From the NCBI RefSeq assembly GCF_905220415.1, contig NC_059555.1, positions 7,928,001-7,992,000 of the forward strand: a stretch of DNA of 64,000 bases, given 5' to 3'. This document shows positions 47,901 through 55,217 of the stretch, one piece after another. Positions within the stretch are counted from its first letter, which is position 1. The number at the start of each line of letters is the position of its first letter. The position numbers and the translations under genes were made by a program. This stretch comes from Colias croceus (taxonomy: Eukaryota > Arthropoda > Insecta > Lepidoptera > Pieridae). The notes beneath the pieces are model-generated. The model searched no databases, had not been told where the DNA came from, and saw nothing but the letters and a program-made list of their open reading frames with translations.

Positions 47901-48883
47901 TGATTAAAAAAATTTTTGTCTGAATCACGTGAAAACTAGCGGTTCGATTTCGATGAAACTTGGTATAATTATACCTTATTATCCTGGGCGTAAAATAGGA
48001 TACTTTTTATCCTGGAAAAATACGTAGAAAAAAATTAATCTTAATTTTTCAGTTTTATCCATAGACGTTGTTCCGTAGAACCGCGAACACACGTTGCGTA
48101 TTATTATAGGCCTAGCCATATTTGGGAATTGGGACCAATAGATATTTATAAGATGTTATTGACAGAGGTACTCAAAATGGAGAAATAACCATCCACGCGA
48201 AGACCGACATCCGCGCGGACGGAGTCGCGGGCGGAAGCTAGCTGTAAATAATTTTATATTTGCTTACTGCAATTAAATAATTTTGGCATGGTAATTATTT
48301 ATAATAGAAACATTTTAATATTATTGTAACTACTTAAATCTTCATTATTTTGAGGAATATTTGAAATCTTCAAATTAGGCAAAAACTGTTACCTATTGAA
48401 TATTTAAATAATTAAATGTGACCTTTTTGTTGGCTTATTTATCAAAATAATTTGTGTGCAGGATCACAGAATACTTTCAAACCTAGCTAATTTCATAACA
48501 CAAATAATAAAATGTAAATACATATTTCCAAAATATTTAAAACTTTTATATCATCAAGTTACTAGTGGTTACCTACTAACTAAAAATGTAATAACCAATA
48601 TTCTCTCTTATCATGTTACTTTCAACTGATAATAAGAAGGCAGTGACCCACTAAAGAAGTAACGCCGACACCTGAAATTTTTTTTCTAAATAAATTTAAC
48701 TCACTTCTCTAAGCCGTGGCGTATGGCAATAACTACTAGGGCCAAGGGTATGGGATATAAGAGGTGCCTGTGATCATTATAAACCACTTCTTTATCTGGA
48801 CCAGGAGCTATATCCTCCCAAGTAGTGTTCGGCGGCAACCACACATCTTCATCCCAAAATTTGTCCAATAAGTAACGTAACAT
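29885..48883 (-). CDS. Ceramide synthase, paralogue B (Lag1/schlank family), 7 exons, 367 aa
   Basis: This is the second full ceramide synthase. The minus-strand exons are 48883-48705, 47681-47561, 33637-33416, 33135-32914, 31941-31823, 30750-30606 and 29980-29885, joined CDS 1104 bp. Exon sizes equal those of copy A except for one extra codon in exon 2 and two in exon 7. It has the partial Hox-like segment (TERQVERWWRLRRSQDKPST), the Lag1 motif with H213-H214 and D241/D244, further helices in exons 5 and 6, and a Ser-rich acidic tail (GDIRSSSSDVSESS). The chosen ATG (48883-48881) gives an N-terminus aligning exactly with copy A; a GTG GTG ATA lies just upstream in frame but is not used. All family-critical residues are intact, so both paralogues look functional. 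Copy B differs most from A in exons 1, 2, 5 and 6, which may mean different acyl-CoA preference or expression (inference). Confidence 0.95.
30015..30230. repeat. MITE, inverted relative of the element at 2040-2245 (intron 6)
   Basis: The sequence cggggttggaaaaaatttag ... gtatttctgtaaagttgc ... ttttttgaaaaataa ... aagaagtttcacttcttacg, with a palindromic end gtgtacactagtacac, is the inverse of the 2040-2245 element. It lies within the 625-bp intron 6 of copy B. Confidence 0.7.
30606..30750 (-). CDS. Ceramide synthase B, exon 6
   Basis: 145 bp, phase 2 to 0. It encodes TSIRAPMLLPMFAAYYIFNS, then SLLCLLLCLHMVWTWLILQV-type helix residues, ending AYKAINAGK. The donor is AAG|gtaaga. Confidence 0.93.
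30751..31822. other. Intron 5 of ceramide synthase B
   Basis: 1072 bp. A CA/CACACG-type microsatellite lies at about 30781-30845. A LINE-tail repeat lies at about 31205-31420 (plus; gtttgaacgcgctaatctca ... gcaacgcgggtaaaaccgcg). The rest is AT-rich. Confidence 0.65.
31823..31941 (-). CDS. Ceramide synthase B, exon 5
   Basis: 119 bp, phase 0 to 2. It encodes AAKAAKYANYQKFCDVIFTI and a helix ending TRLGIYPFYIIW. The donor is AG|gtaagg. Confidence 0.93.
31942..32913. other. Intron 4 of ceramide synthase B
   Basis: 972 bp, non-coding. It contains a 69-nt imperfect hairpin at 32133-32201 (caaggatcaattactcttgg with ccaagattaattgacccttg). No other feature is recognised. Confidence 0.6.
32914..33135 (-). 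CDS. Ceramide synthase B, exon 4 (Lag1 motif)
   Basis: 222 bp, 74 codons, GVTSDVWWYYMISSAFYWSL through VLLVHDCADIFLE. Bases 32950-33063 match copy A without a single difference, while the flanking parts of the same exon differ at many synonymous sites. Confidence 0.96.
33416..33637 (-). CDS. Ceramide synthase B, exon 3 (Hox-like segment)
   Basis: 222 bp, LCALAKQLDMTERQVERWWR ... VKFCENLWRCSFYLYSFSYG ... CYIGYPHQ. It shares a 42-bp identical stretch with copy A exon 3 (ccacaggttctcgcagaact to gagggcttgtc). Confidence 0.95.
37420..37670. repeat. Dispersed repeat with gacttcaaaaaaaaggagga head
   Basis: It begins acagacttcaaaaaaaagga and passes through ttttatgtatgtacaccgat, tgttcgatgcgggatggtgt and ataggcccagtagtttttat. 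It ends caagtttgaagtcggttgtt, the inverse of its head. A partial copy (tcctcctttttttgaagtcg) lies at about 51068. The class is not determined. Confidence 0.6.
40069..40441. repeat. MITE with about 28-bp terminal inverted repeats
   Basis: The left end attaggcgggattcacacag(agcgagctgcc) pairs with the right end ggctgctcgctctgtgtgga(cttgcctaa). The core of about 310 bp includes gcgagctgccgcgcgaagca and a further ccacacagaccgagctg. It is non-coding. Confidence 0.7.
42288..42367 (+). pseudogene. Isolated THAP-domain first exon
   Basis: ATG at 42288 opens MPCCSVKVCKNRSETSNFKS and NGIIYHR, then a consensus donor CG|gtaagt at 42368. The C-x2-5-C pair followed by HR and an exon break inside the Arg codon is the typical start of a THAP zinc finger (compare the remnants at 52211 and 58730, which break at the same codon). 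A GC-rich stretch (gggggcggggccggtg) lies about 80 bp upstream, as in a promoter. No second THAP exon or transposase was found downstream, so this is either the first exon of a gene extending beyond recognition or a transposon relic. Confidence 0.55.
43130..44003. repeat. Possible DNA-element remnant with diverged ends
   Basis: A less AT-rich stretch runs between accagctgccttattacgta and gctaataaggccgccggttt, which are weakly inverse-complementary (ccttatta core). Repeated pieces such as gacgacaagcaacaac / gacaacaagcag and cgacagcaac lie inside. The boundaries and class are uncertain. Confidence 0.35.
45119..45360 (+). repeat. Dispersed SINE-like repeat, second member
   Basis: ggtaaaacgggaccctatta, ccagactgtatctcgtaaac and ccgcgtcccgcacttgacca parallel the element at 16136-16391. 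It is diverged and non-coding. Confidence 0.55.
45630..45785. repeat. MITE-like palindromic repeat, copy 1
   Basis: It contains catcgtctcaaactttttgg, gtgtagcgcatgtcgcgtga, the palindrome tacgataattatcgta and the hairpin gtggtttcataaaaccac. An inverted copy with all these blocks is at 57440-57575. It is non-coding. Confidence 0.65.
46170..46247 (-). repeat. tRNA-like element (degenerate class II, Ser-like), copy 2
   Basis: On the minus strand the acceptor arms TCACGGG and CTCGTGA pair over 7 bp. Box A TGGCCGAGTTGG, box B GGTTCGAGACC and the T-arm GCGGG-TTCGAGA-CCCGC are present, followed by a T-run. The possible anticodon stem CGCC/GGCG with loop CCGGATT would give GGA (Ser), but T33 is absent and the stem is only 4 bp. 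Both flanks match those of the copy at 19128. It is better preserved than that copy, but still probably a tRNA-derived repeat. Confidence 0.6.
46320..46635. repeat. Retroelement tail fragments
   Basis: The part 46365-46430 holds cccgacgtttcgaacacttt and gtggtcacggggagactgag, a dispersed block of which a shorter piece (gtgcgaaacgtcgggataat) occurs at about 38230. The part 46555-46632 (cccgcacttggccagcgtgg, ggggctgatgatgatgatga) looks like a LINE 3' end with a (GAT)n tail. Confidence 0.5.
47561..47681 (-). CDS. Ceramide synthase B, exon 2
   Basis: 121 bp, phase 2 to 0. It encodes YWFAPFGKSLGIKNTRSKKA and PSNPKLEAAYQECSKIKHKQ. The acceptor is tttcag and the donor is CAG|gtgagc. Confidence 0.94.
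47682..48704. other. Intron 1 of ceramide synthase B
   Basis: 1023 bp. The part 47793-48243 is a LINE 3'-tail repeat (aaatctgtagaagggtcaat, gatcgataccaaacccaaat, ending gcggacggagtcgcgggcgg). The rest is AT-rich. Confidence 0.65.
48705..48883 (-). CDS. Ceramide synthase B, exon 1 (start)
   Basis: 179 bp. It encodes MLRYLLDKFWDEDVWLPPNT, TWEDIAPGPDKEVVYNDHRH and a hydrophobic segment. The donor AA|gtgagt leaves phase 2. Confidence 0.94.
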
Positions 48884-49131
48884 TATCACCACTTTACACT
48901 AATAATACCGGTACCAAAAACCTCTCGCCATCAATTTAACACCGAATTAATACAAAATAAGGCCATATATTACTAAATTCGTTAACAATAGATATTCCGA
49001 AATAATCGCTCTATTTTATCACGAAACGTCAAGTATGTTCAACATCTATCCGAAGATTTGATTTTTGACTGATAGCAGGGTGACCAGATACTAAATTATT
49101 TCCCCCAAAATTAAAGTTTAATGGAATCTAT
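48884..49131. promoter_or_regulatory. Upstream flank of ceramide synthase B
   Basis: About 250 bp separate the start codon from an inverted-repeat element that begins at 49132. The core promoter should lie here, but no TATA box or clear initiator is visible. Confidence 0.35.
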
Positions 49132-49378
49132 TGCCTCCTCTACACTACTCGCGAAGTTCCTCGGCGAAGTACTCGGCCGAAGTCCGCGATCGGCGCGGCG
49201 GTGTTTGTTTGTTTGCGAGGAGCGCATACGTTCACATTCAGAACGCACTTCGGATATCTTCGTGCGAAACGGAAGTCGGACGAGGCGAGGTAAAGTTGGA
49301 CGAAGTAAGCCGAACTGCCTCTCCACATTATTCTATTCGTCTAACCTCGTTCAACTTCGCGAGTAGTGTAGAGGAGCA
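49132..49378. repeat. MITE with TGCCTCCTCTACACTAC ends, copy 1
   Basis: The ends tgcctcctctacactactcg and cgagtagtgtagaggagca are inverse complements, and the inverted match continues into cgaagttcctcg / cgttcaacttcg. The 247-bp element is far GC-richer than its surroundings. A second copy is at 56534-56794. ORFs on both strands are incidental. Confidence 0.85.
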
Positions 49379-50053
49379 TTAAAGATATTAGTATTATAAA
49401 TGATTTAACTTTCATAATATAACATACATAAGTATAAATATAATATCCTATGTACATGTTATAAAATAGTATATCTGACAATTGTGACTCTTCTGCACTT
49501 TGCCAAAAACAAAAAATTACTAGCGTAGATGGGCTATCAATAATTTTATTTTAATACAGTGTTTAATTTTAATACAATTTATGGCTTAACAATTCAATTC
49601 TGATAATTGAAAATTAATGCTTAATTACTTTGTAATTCTAAAAGAAAACTCTAGAAAATGTTTCGAATAATTTTTATCGAATTTCTTGTATTCTTTGTTT
49701 TCTTTCTGAATATAATATCTATTTTTTATTTACAATAATTAATCATTCCTCGTATCTTAAACTAATAACTGATGTGAATGTTAATTTTATCATAACTTTA
49801 GGGAAAATTTAAAACATTAGCAACATTATTAGATGCGTCAATGTCAGAATGTCAGGTTTCTTTTTATAAAATTTTCCATAGAGACAATTTGACAACAGAT
49901 GAAGAAACAAAATTGTCTGTGAATAAATTAGGTATCGATTTTATTGGATTTTAAAGATGTTTTGTATTGAGGACTTTTATATCTATTTTAAATTTTTTTT
50001 TTGAATTATATCTATAAAAATGAGATACGTTCACTTGGCTGGTTGCAGAGCTT
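49379..50053. other. AT-rich intergenic stretch
   Basis: Nothing recognised beyond AT-rich sequence with frequent short homopolymers. Confidence 0.5.
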
Positions 50054-50323
50054 AACCGACCATCAGTGCGTACGTCAGTCGCGCTTGTCATATGTATGGA
50101 AATTCATAAAACCTTAAACCGTTCATAGCTAGACCAACCCAAAGAGTATAGTAACTATCTACAAGGGACCAACCATACGCACGCGTATTGTCATGCGCAA
50201 GTGTCATAGTCATACAATTGTTGATGCGTATCGTCCACAGAGTACATTAATATAACTGAGTACGTCAGGACCGACGGTAGGTAGGTACGCACCACGTACG
50301 CACTGATGGTCGCCGGTCGGTCA
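50054..50323. repeat. MITE with ACCGACCATCAGTGCGTACG ends
   Basis: The left end ccgaccatcagtgcgtacgt pairs with the right end acgtacgcactgatggtcg(ccggtcgg), with a small insertion in the right arm. TTAA and TCAA lie outside the two ends. The core of about 220 bp is non-coding. It abuts the next element directly. Confidence 0.7.
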
Positions 50324-51681
50324 ACGTTTCACATTATCCGATCCGATATCGGATATCGGAGGCCGATAGCCGATATCCAATATCGGATACAATTTGCCCT
50401 TTCACATTGTCCGATAAAATCGTTCCGATATCATCATGAGTGTTGCCAGAAATTTTTAGAGAAAACGGAGAAAACTAAACTAAATTGCCAGTTGATAAAA
50501 AAAGGTATAATTAAAAAAAAATCAAATGATCAATCATAGTTGTACATACATTAAAAATAACTAAAAACAACTTAAAAAAAAGGAAACTAAAATGTAAAAA
50601 AGATTTAATATCATTAATTATTGCATATTATTTAGATGTGCTATTTACTAAATAGTTTTGATATCCGCGGTCATTTGTATAGTATATATTATTATATTAC
50701 GTTAACACATTATAAATTAAATAAATTTATATCAATACCTACTACAACCTAGTATTAGTTAATAGTTTTAGTGATACATATTAGTAAATACCTTTCAAAA
50801 TCTATTAAATGTATTTTTAGCAAGACGTACCTAGTCATTTAGTCATTTTTTCACTATATACATTTACAAAAGTTCATGTAGTAGTCATGTAGTACCTATG
50901 ATAAATTTATTGAGTGATACAATCTTTGTTCACATTTTCTTTTCTTTTTCTTATTACACTGAAGACATCCTAAAATAATATTGTCATAAGCAATTATTTT
51001 AGAATGAAGAGTTTTCAAACTTTGTATTCTTTGTTGTAAATTCAAAATAAATATAAAATCGGTGTGATATCTCCTCCTTTTTTTGAAGTCGGTTAAAAAC
51101 AAAGCACTCAATGACAACAATACAATAAACAGCACAACCAACATCCGAGTAGGAGTACAATAAATATGATAGACACTAATGTTTTCGAAGATAGATGTTT
51201 GAATTTAAGAACGCAATACCTATAGATATTATTTTTGTTTACTTCAGTTCAGCTAATTGCCGTCTAAAATATTGTAATACGGTAATTAAAATAGCTGCCG
51301 TATAAATCGTATTTTTAATGCCTATAAATACTTAAATGTGTGTTTTCTTAGTAAAAAAAGGTTTCTTTTAATAGAAAGGGTTTTAGGTTAAAGCCTAAGG
51401 TTAGCCTAAAGCAAAGAATTTTTTTAAAGATTTAGCGCCCTTTAAGACTGAAAATACACAAAGTAGTGCTTTTTTGCTGTTGGTATACTGCCTTTTCGAA
51501 AATTGAGTTGGCAACACTGAACATTATCGTCCGATAGCCGCTGGCATATCGGTGTTGGCTCCGATATCCGATATCGGACCGGACAATGTGAAAGACAGTT
51601 ACATATTTCAACATTTTACTTCCCTCCGATATCGGATATCGGCGTCCGATATCCGATATCGGATCGGATAATGTGAAAACG
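50324..51681. mobile_element. Non-autonomous DNA transposon with GATATC-rich terminal repeats
   Basis: The ends are inverse complements over about 36 bp: cgtttcacattatccgatcc / ggatcggataatgtgaaaac. Both are followed inward by repeated cggatatcgg palindromes (50340-50420 and 51530-51665). The inner 1 kb is AT-rich with no transposase-like ORF. The superfamily is not assigned. Confidence 0.75.
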
Positions 51682-52210
51682 CTCTAACAGCTCTGTCTTA
51701 ACAGCGGTTTCGCAGCAAAAGGCAGTGATGTCAATGTCAACTATTGTCAAGTGTCAAGACTCAAGATTGGTCAAGATCAAGAAGCTTATATCTTATACAC
51801 TGGAGATTTCGGTATGAACATTTGACGTGTAACAAGAAAATTGTTGTGTTTTATCACTTTCACACCTAACTTGGTATTGCCACTGTTAATACGAAGTTTT
51901 CCCAAGGCTACTATGTATGCCGTAATATTCTGTGCAAAAGGTTAGTTTTTGTACATGAGTTTGTTGATAAATTGCCAACAACGTCATTCAGAAGCATTGT
52001 TGGATGAGACAATTATTATTTCTGCTAAATAAAATAAGTATCGGACCAATTATTAAAAAGCGATACTCCCTGATTATGGGTAGTTACCATAATAAAATTG
52101 TAGCAACTCTCACTTTGACAATATGGCATAAGTGTCAAAAAAATTGCGTCGCTTCGAATATTTAAGTTAATATTGTTGCGTATTTAATAAATATTTTCCG
52201 AATATAAATA

Positions 52211-52774
52211 ATGTATTGCATTGTGAAAAATTGCAGAAGTGTTTGGACACCAAATTCTGGCATAGAATTTCACAGGCAAGTGTATATTTACGTTATTTAC
52301 AATATTCCTCAATACTGCTGCATCTACCTGTTAAGAATCATTTCAATGGCAAAAATTGTAAAATTTTGCATCATATTAGAAAGCAGTCATGTTAAATTTG
52401 TTATTTTCCTAATACTTTATCATTTTTCAACAAGTTTTCAATAAACAAAATTAACAAGTAAGGTAACCATGATGACGAGTTTTTATGGATAGTGAAGAGA
52501 ATATATTGTAATAACAATATTATGATGAAATTTAGAACACCATTTTCAAGATTTTTACTAGTAATGAAACAACACTCGACATCGGTATTGCACTCATAAT
52601 ATGTAATTCTAAGATTGTTCGTTTTTACATTGAAATTTATACTTTTTTAACTTACCTCATATTTTTTGTTTTAGGTATTTCAGCTTTCCCAAAAGGAAAA
52701 TAAAAAGAAATATATACGTGCCCATCAAGGGTAAAATTACTGAGGATTACGACCCCGAAAAAAATACCTTTTGA
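52211..52774 (+). pseudogene. THAP-domain remnant of P-like transposase, copy 1
   Basis: Exon 1 (52211-52275) encodes MYCIVKNCRSVWTPNSGIEF-H plus two bases of Arg, then an AG|GCAAGT donor (GC-AG type). The acceptor tttttgttttag at 52674 leads to YFSFPKRKIKRNIYVPIKGK ... PEKNTF and a stop at 52774. The joined 54-aa product has the C-x4-C and FHR-x-F-SFP start of a THAP finger, but lacks the rest of the domain and the catalytic part. Unspliced, the frame runs on to 52444. Confidence 0.65.
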
Positions 52775-52874
52775 AAAATAAACTTAGTTGTGCAAGGCGT
52801 TTATTATAAACAGTTTTTCTTTGATGATTTTGGCTTGAAATTGACCCGTCGAAGCAACGCGTTTAAAAAGAAAG

Positions 52875-52967
52875 ATCTGAGTAGCTTACAATTTGGTAAA
52901 CAGCATCTGATGCAAAACACAACTTTCCTCTATTTACAAAGGATGTTAATGCTATATATCGGTTCAT
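52875..52967 (-). pseudogene. Possible transposase C-terminal remnant, reversed, copy 1
   Basis: The minus strand reads MNRYIALTSFVNRGKLCFAS then DAVYQIVSYSD without a stop. The RG-x-L-x-x-x-SD pattern resembles the C-terminal region of P-element/THAP9-type transposases. It points toward the THAP exon, not away from it. The same frame is preserved in copy 2 at 58040-58135. The family assignment is tentative. Confidence 0.35.
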
Positions 52968-53493
52968 ATCCAGGCTTTGTAGCCAAGAGTTATTTAAAAC
53001 TATCATTCTATACCAATTAAAATTGTATGTACCTATAAAGTATGGCCAGTAATATTATAATATAATTAATACTGTTAAAAATATATGTCGTTATTATTTA
53101 TAGACCATGATTTTTAGTTTTTTCTATTTCGAAAAATCCTGAATATACAAACCAGTGTGGTCACCCACAGAAAGAGACAAAAAACAACACTGACGTCATT
53201 CAAGGTTATATTTTCTTGTGACAAGTCAATGGTCATAGTGCAATCTCCAGTGTATTAGATATAAGCTTCTTGGTCAAGATCCTAAAATAGGTATCTATCA
53301 TGTGGTCGTACGCCGAATCGCTAAGTTTTTTAAAATATTAATAAAAACATCTTTACTAAAGTTTTGTTCTATTATAAGTATTAAGTACAAATTCCAATTG
53401 GTACTTGTGCCCTATATTTCTATACACAACATCTACGTTGAATACATAATTAAGGCATAAATATGTATTGACGCTAGTAAGAAACAGAAAATA

Positions 53494-53634
53494 ATGTTAT
53501 TTTGTCCAACGTGCGCGAATATTTTAATGGTTGAAGAAGCTCCAGAATCAGGGCTTCGATACGCATGCAACACATGTCCTTACATATATAACATAAAGAA
53601 GAAGGTGTCTGCGAAGACCTTCCCAAAATTAAAG
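53494..53634 (+). CDS. POLR3K: POLR3K exon 1
   Basis: Encodes MLFCPTCANILMVEEAPESG through KTFPKLK, with the first zinc ribbon. ATG at 53494 is the only start giving this conserved N-terminus. Confidence 0.95.
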
Positions 53635-54381
53635 GTAATGATTATTGCATCATACAAGTATTAACTCATAATAAATCGTTTTAACATGTCTCTTTTAAAC
53701 TTTTGGAGGTTTTTTTTGTAGCATGTTAAAGAAACAGTAATTAATTTAAATTGTAATTATTTTTCGCACTAAAATATCAGTTTTCAAACTGATTTCTTAT
53801 ATTATATGTAAGGTTTAAAGACATTTATTCCCATTAAGACATTAAGTCACTTACATGAGAAACTTAATTTTAAACATAGGTATTTATAAAAAATATCATT
53901 CGTTAGTTAAAGATTTAGAGTAAGTTATTTAAATAAGTTTAGGTTAGGTACTCATTCATTGCATTCAAAGTTTGAGCGTGTGGTCTTCCAGGATGTGTTT
54001 CGCTAATTGTTTTTTGAATACAATAAATGAGTTTACACTTTTTAATTTGCTTGGCAATCCGTTATAGAAACGTGCTCCCTCGTATGTTGCCGTTCGCCTT
54101 CCATAATTCGTTCGGATCTTCGGGAGGGCAAGATAGCTAGCTCGTCTATTAGGATTTATATTCTCTCGTCTCTTATTATATGTTTCGTGTTTCAGGAATT
54201 AGATTATATTATGGGCGGTGCTGCCGCATGGGAGAATGTAGATTCTACTGATGCCGTTTGCCCTAAATGTGGTCACGGTAAAGCCTTCTTTATGCAACTT
54301 CAAACACGATCTGCTGATGAACCTATGACAACTTTCTACAGATGTTGCGACCATAAGTGTGCTCACAACTGGCGAGATTAG
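53494..54381 (+). CDS. POLR3K: DNA-directed RNA polymerase III subunit RPC10 (POLR3K), 2 exons, 108 aa
   Basis: This is the small Pol III subunit (C11 in yeast) that drives RNA cleavage, termination and re-initiation. Exons are 53494-53634 (47 codons, donor AAG|gtaatg) and 54196-54381 (acceptor gtttcag), both phase 0. The 108-aa product has the family's usual length. The N-terminal zinc ribbon uses C4, C7, C25 and C28. The C-terminal TFIIS-like ribbon uses C69, C72, C97 and C102, and carries the catalytic acidic loop RSADEPMT with D88-E89. A LINE relic fills the 3' part of the intron. The P-like transposon copy 1 ends 222 bp upstream of the ATG, and YRDC follows 104 bp after the stop on the same strand. 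Confidence 0.95.
53950..54186 (-). pseudogene. LINE ORF2 C-terminal fragment in POLR3K intron
   Basis: The minus strand from about 54186 to 53975 reads ETYNKRRENINPNRRASYLA, LPKIRTNYGRRTATYEGARF, YNGLPSKLKSVNSFIVFKKQ, LAKHILEDHTLKL and a stop. The FYNGLP block matches the LWNSLP-type C-terminus of jockey/CR1-like LINEs. The fragment reaches to within about 10 bp of the exon 2 acceptor. Confidence 0.8.
54196..54381 (+). CDS. POLR3K: POLR3K exon 2
   Basis: Encodes ELDYIMGGAAAWENVDSTDA, VCPKCGHGKAFFMQLQTRSA, DEPMTTFYRCCDHKCAHNWR-D and TAG: the complete TFIIS-type ribbon. Confidence 0.95.
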   Translation, partial: ELDYIMGGAAAWENVDSTDAVCPKCGHGKAFFMQLQTRSADEPMTTFYRCCDHKCAHNWRD

Positions 54382-54485
54382 ATATTCTTATTCTAGATAT
54401 CTAGATATATTATATACTAGATATATTATATCTAGATATATCTAGATATATTCTAGATATAGATCTTATTCTATATATTGAAAGA
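54382..54485 (+). repeat. 104-bp TCTAGATA-repeat spacer between POLR3K and YRDC
   Basis: The spacer consists almost wholly of degenerate tctagatat/atatctaga words that are self-complementary and could fold. It has no AATAAA or ATTAAA signal. Confidence 0.75.
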
Positions 54486-55217
54486 ATGAACATTTTCAAA
54501 AAGTTAAGTTTAGTAAGATTAGTTAGAAACAAAAGTGCTATAAAAATGAAGTACGAACCAACTCTAATAATACCATGTGGGGAGGAGAAGGCTTATGTGA
54601 AAGCAACAGATTATCTATCTAACGGTTATGTAATTGCTGTGCCTACAGATACAATATATGGGCTAGCTTGTAGTGCCAACTGTCAGGATGCAATCAAAAA
54701 ACTATATGCAATTAAAGGCAGGGATTCAGCAAAGCCAGTAGCAATCTGTGTCAGTAATATATCTGATGTCAGGAAGTGGGGCCAAGCAGAGCATTTAAGT
54801 GACAATCTATTAACCAGCTTGTTACCAGGGCCAGTGACTGTGGTATTAGAGAAAACTGAACGATTGAATAATCCATACTTGAATCCGATGACGACTAAAA
54901 TTGGTATAAGAATACCAAATCATAGTTTTATTAATAAAGTAACAAATGTGTTTGATATGCCCGTTGCATTAACAAGTGCAAATTCAAGTAATGAACCATC
55001 GTCACTGACTGTTAAGGAGTTCGAACATTTGTTCAGCTATTTAGGTGCGGTTTTTGATGGCGGTACATTGAGTCAAGGTTTGGATAAGAATCGGAGTGGC
55101 TCCACAGTGATTGATTTGTCTAAAATTGGATATTACAATATAATAAGAAAGGGTATTTCGTATGAAACAATTGTGAAAATCTTACAGGAGCATGGACTGA
55201 GTAGTATTGTTAAATAG
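54486..55217 (+). CDS. YRDC: YrdC-domain threonylcarbamoyl-AMP synthase, 243 aa
   Basis: It makes threonylcarbamoyl-AMP from Thr, bicarbonate and ATP, the first step of the t6A37 modification of ANN-decoding tRNAs. Single exon. The YrdC/Sua5 domain spans about residues 30-235, with VPTDTIYGL (52-60), KGRDSAKP (77-84), LLPGPVT (112-118), a TSAN motif (163-166) and RSGSTV (203-208), all expected for nucleotide and Thr binding. The first 20 residues (MNIFKKLSLVRLVRNKSAIK) are basic and Leu-rich, like a mitochondrial presequence; an internal ATG at codon 21 could give a cytosolic form, as discussed for animal YRDC (inference). It starts 104 bp after POLR3K. AATAAA at 55310-55315 is the first plus-strand polyadenylation signal after either gene. 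Confidence 0.95.
   Translation: MNIFKKLSLVRLVRNKSAIKMKYEPTLIIPCGEEKAYVKATDYLSNGYVIAVPTDTIYGLACSANCQDAIKKLYAIKGRDSAKPVAICVSNISDVRKWGQAEHLSDNLLTSLLPGPVTVVLEKTERLNNPYLNPMTTKIGIRIPNHSFINKVTNVFDMPVALTSANSSNEPSSLTVKEFEHLFSYLGAVFDGGTLSQGLDKNRSGSTVIDLSKIGYYNIIRKGISYETIVKILQEHGLSSIVK

Larger units (their letters stand above)
51770..53280 (+). mobile_element. P-element-like transposon, copy 1, with 8-bp target duplication
   Basis: The 1495-bp element at 51778-53272 is bounded by gtcaagat on both sides (51770-51777 and 53273-53280), an exact 8-bp target duplication. The ends caagaagcttatatct(t/a)atacactggagatt form a terminal inverted repeat of about 31 bp with one mismatch. An 8-bp duplication, 31-bp ends and a THAP exon inside are together characteristic of the P-element superfamily (established knowledge). 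Transposase is mostly missing, so the copy is non-autonomous. It ends 222 bp before the POLR3K start codon. Copy 2 is inverted at 57731-59173. Confidence 0.88.
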
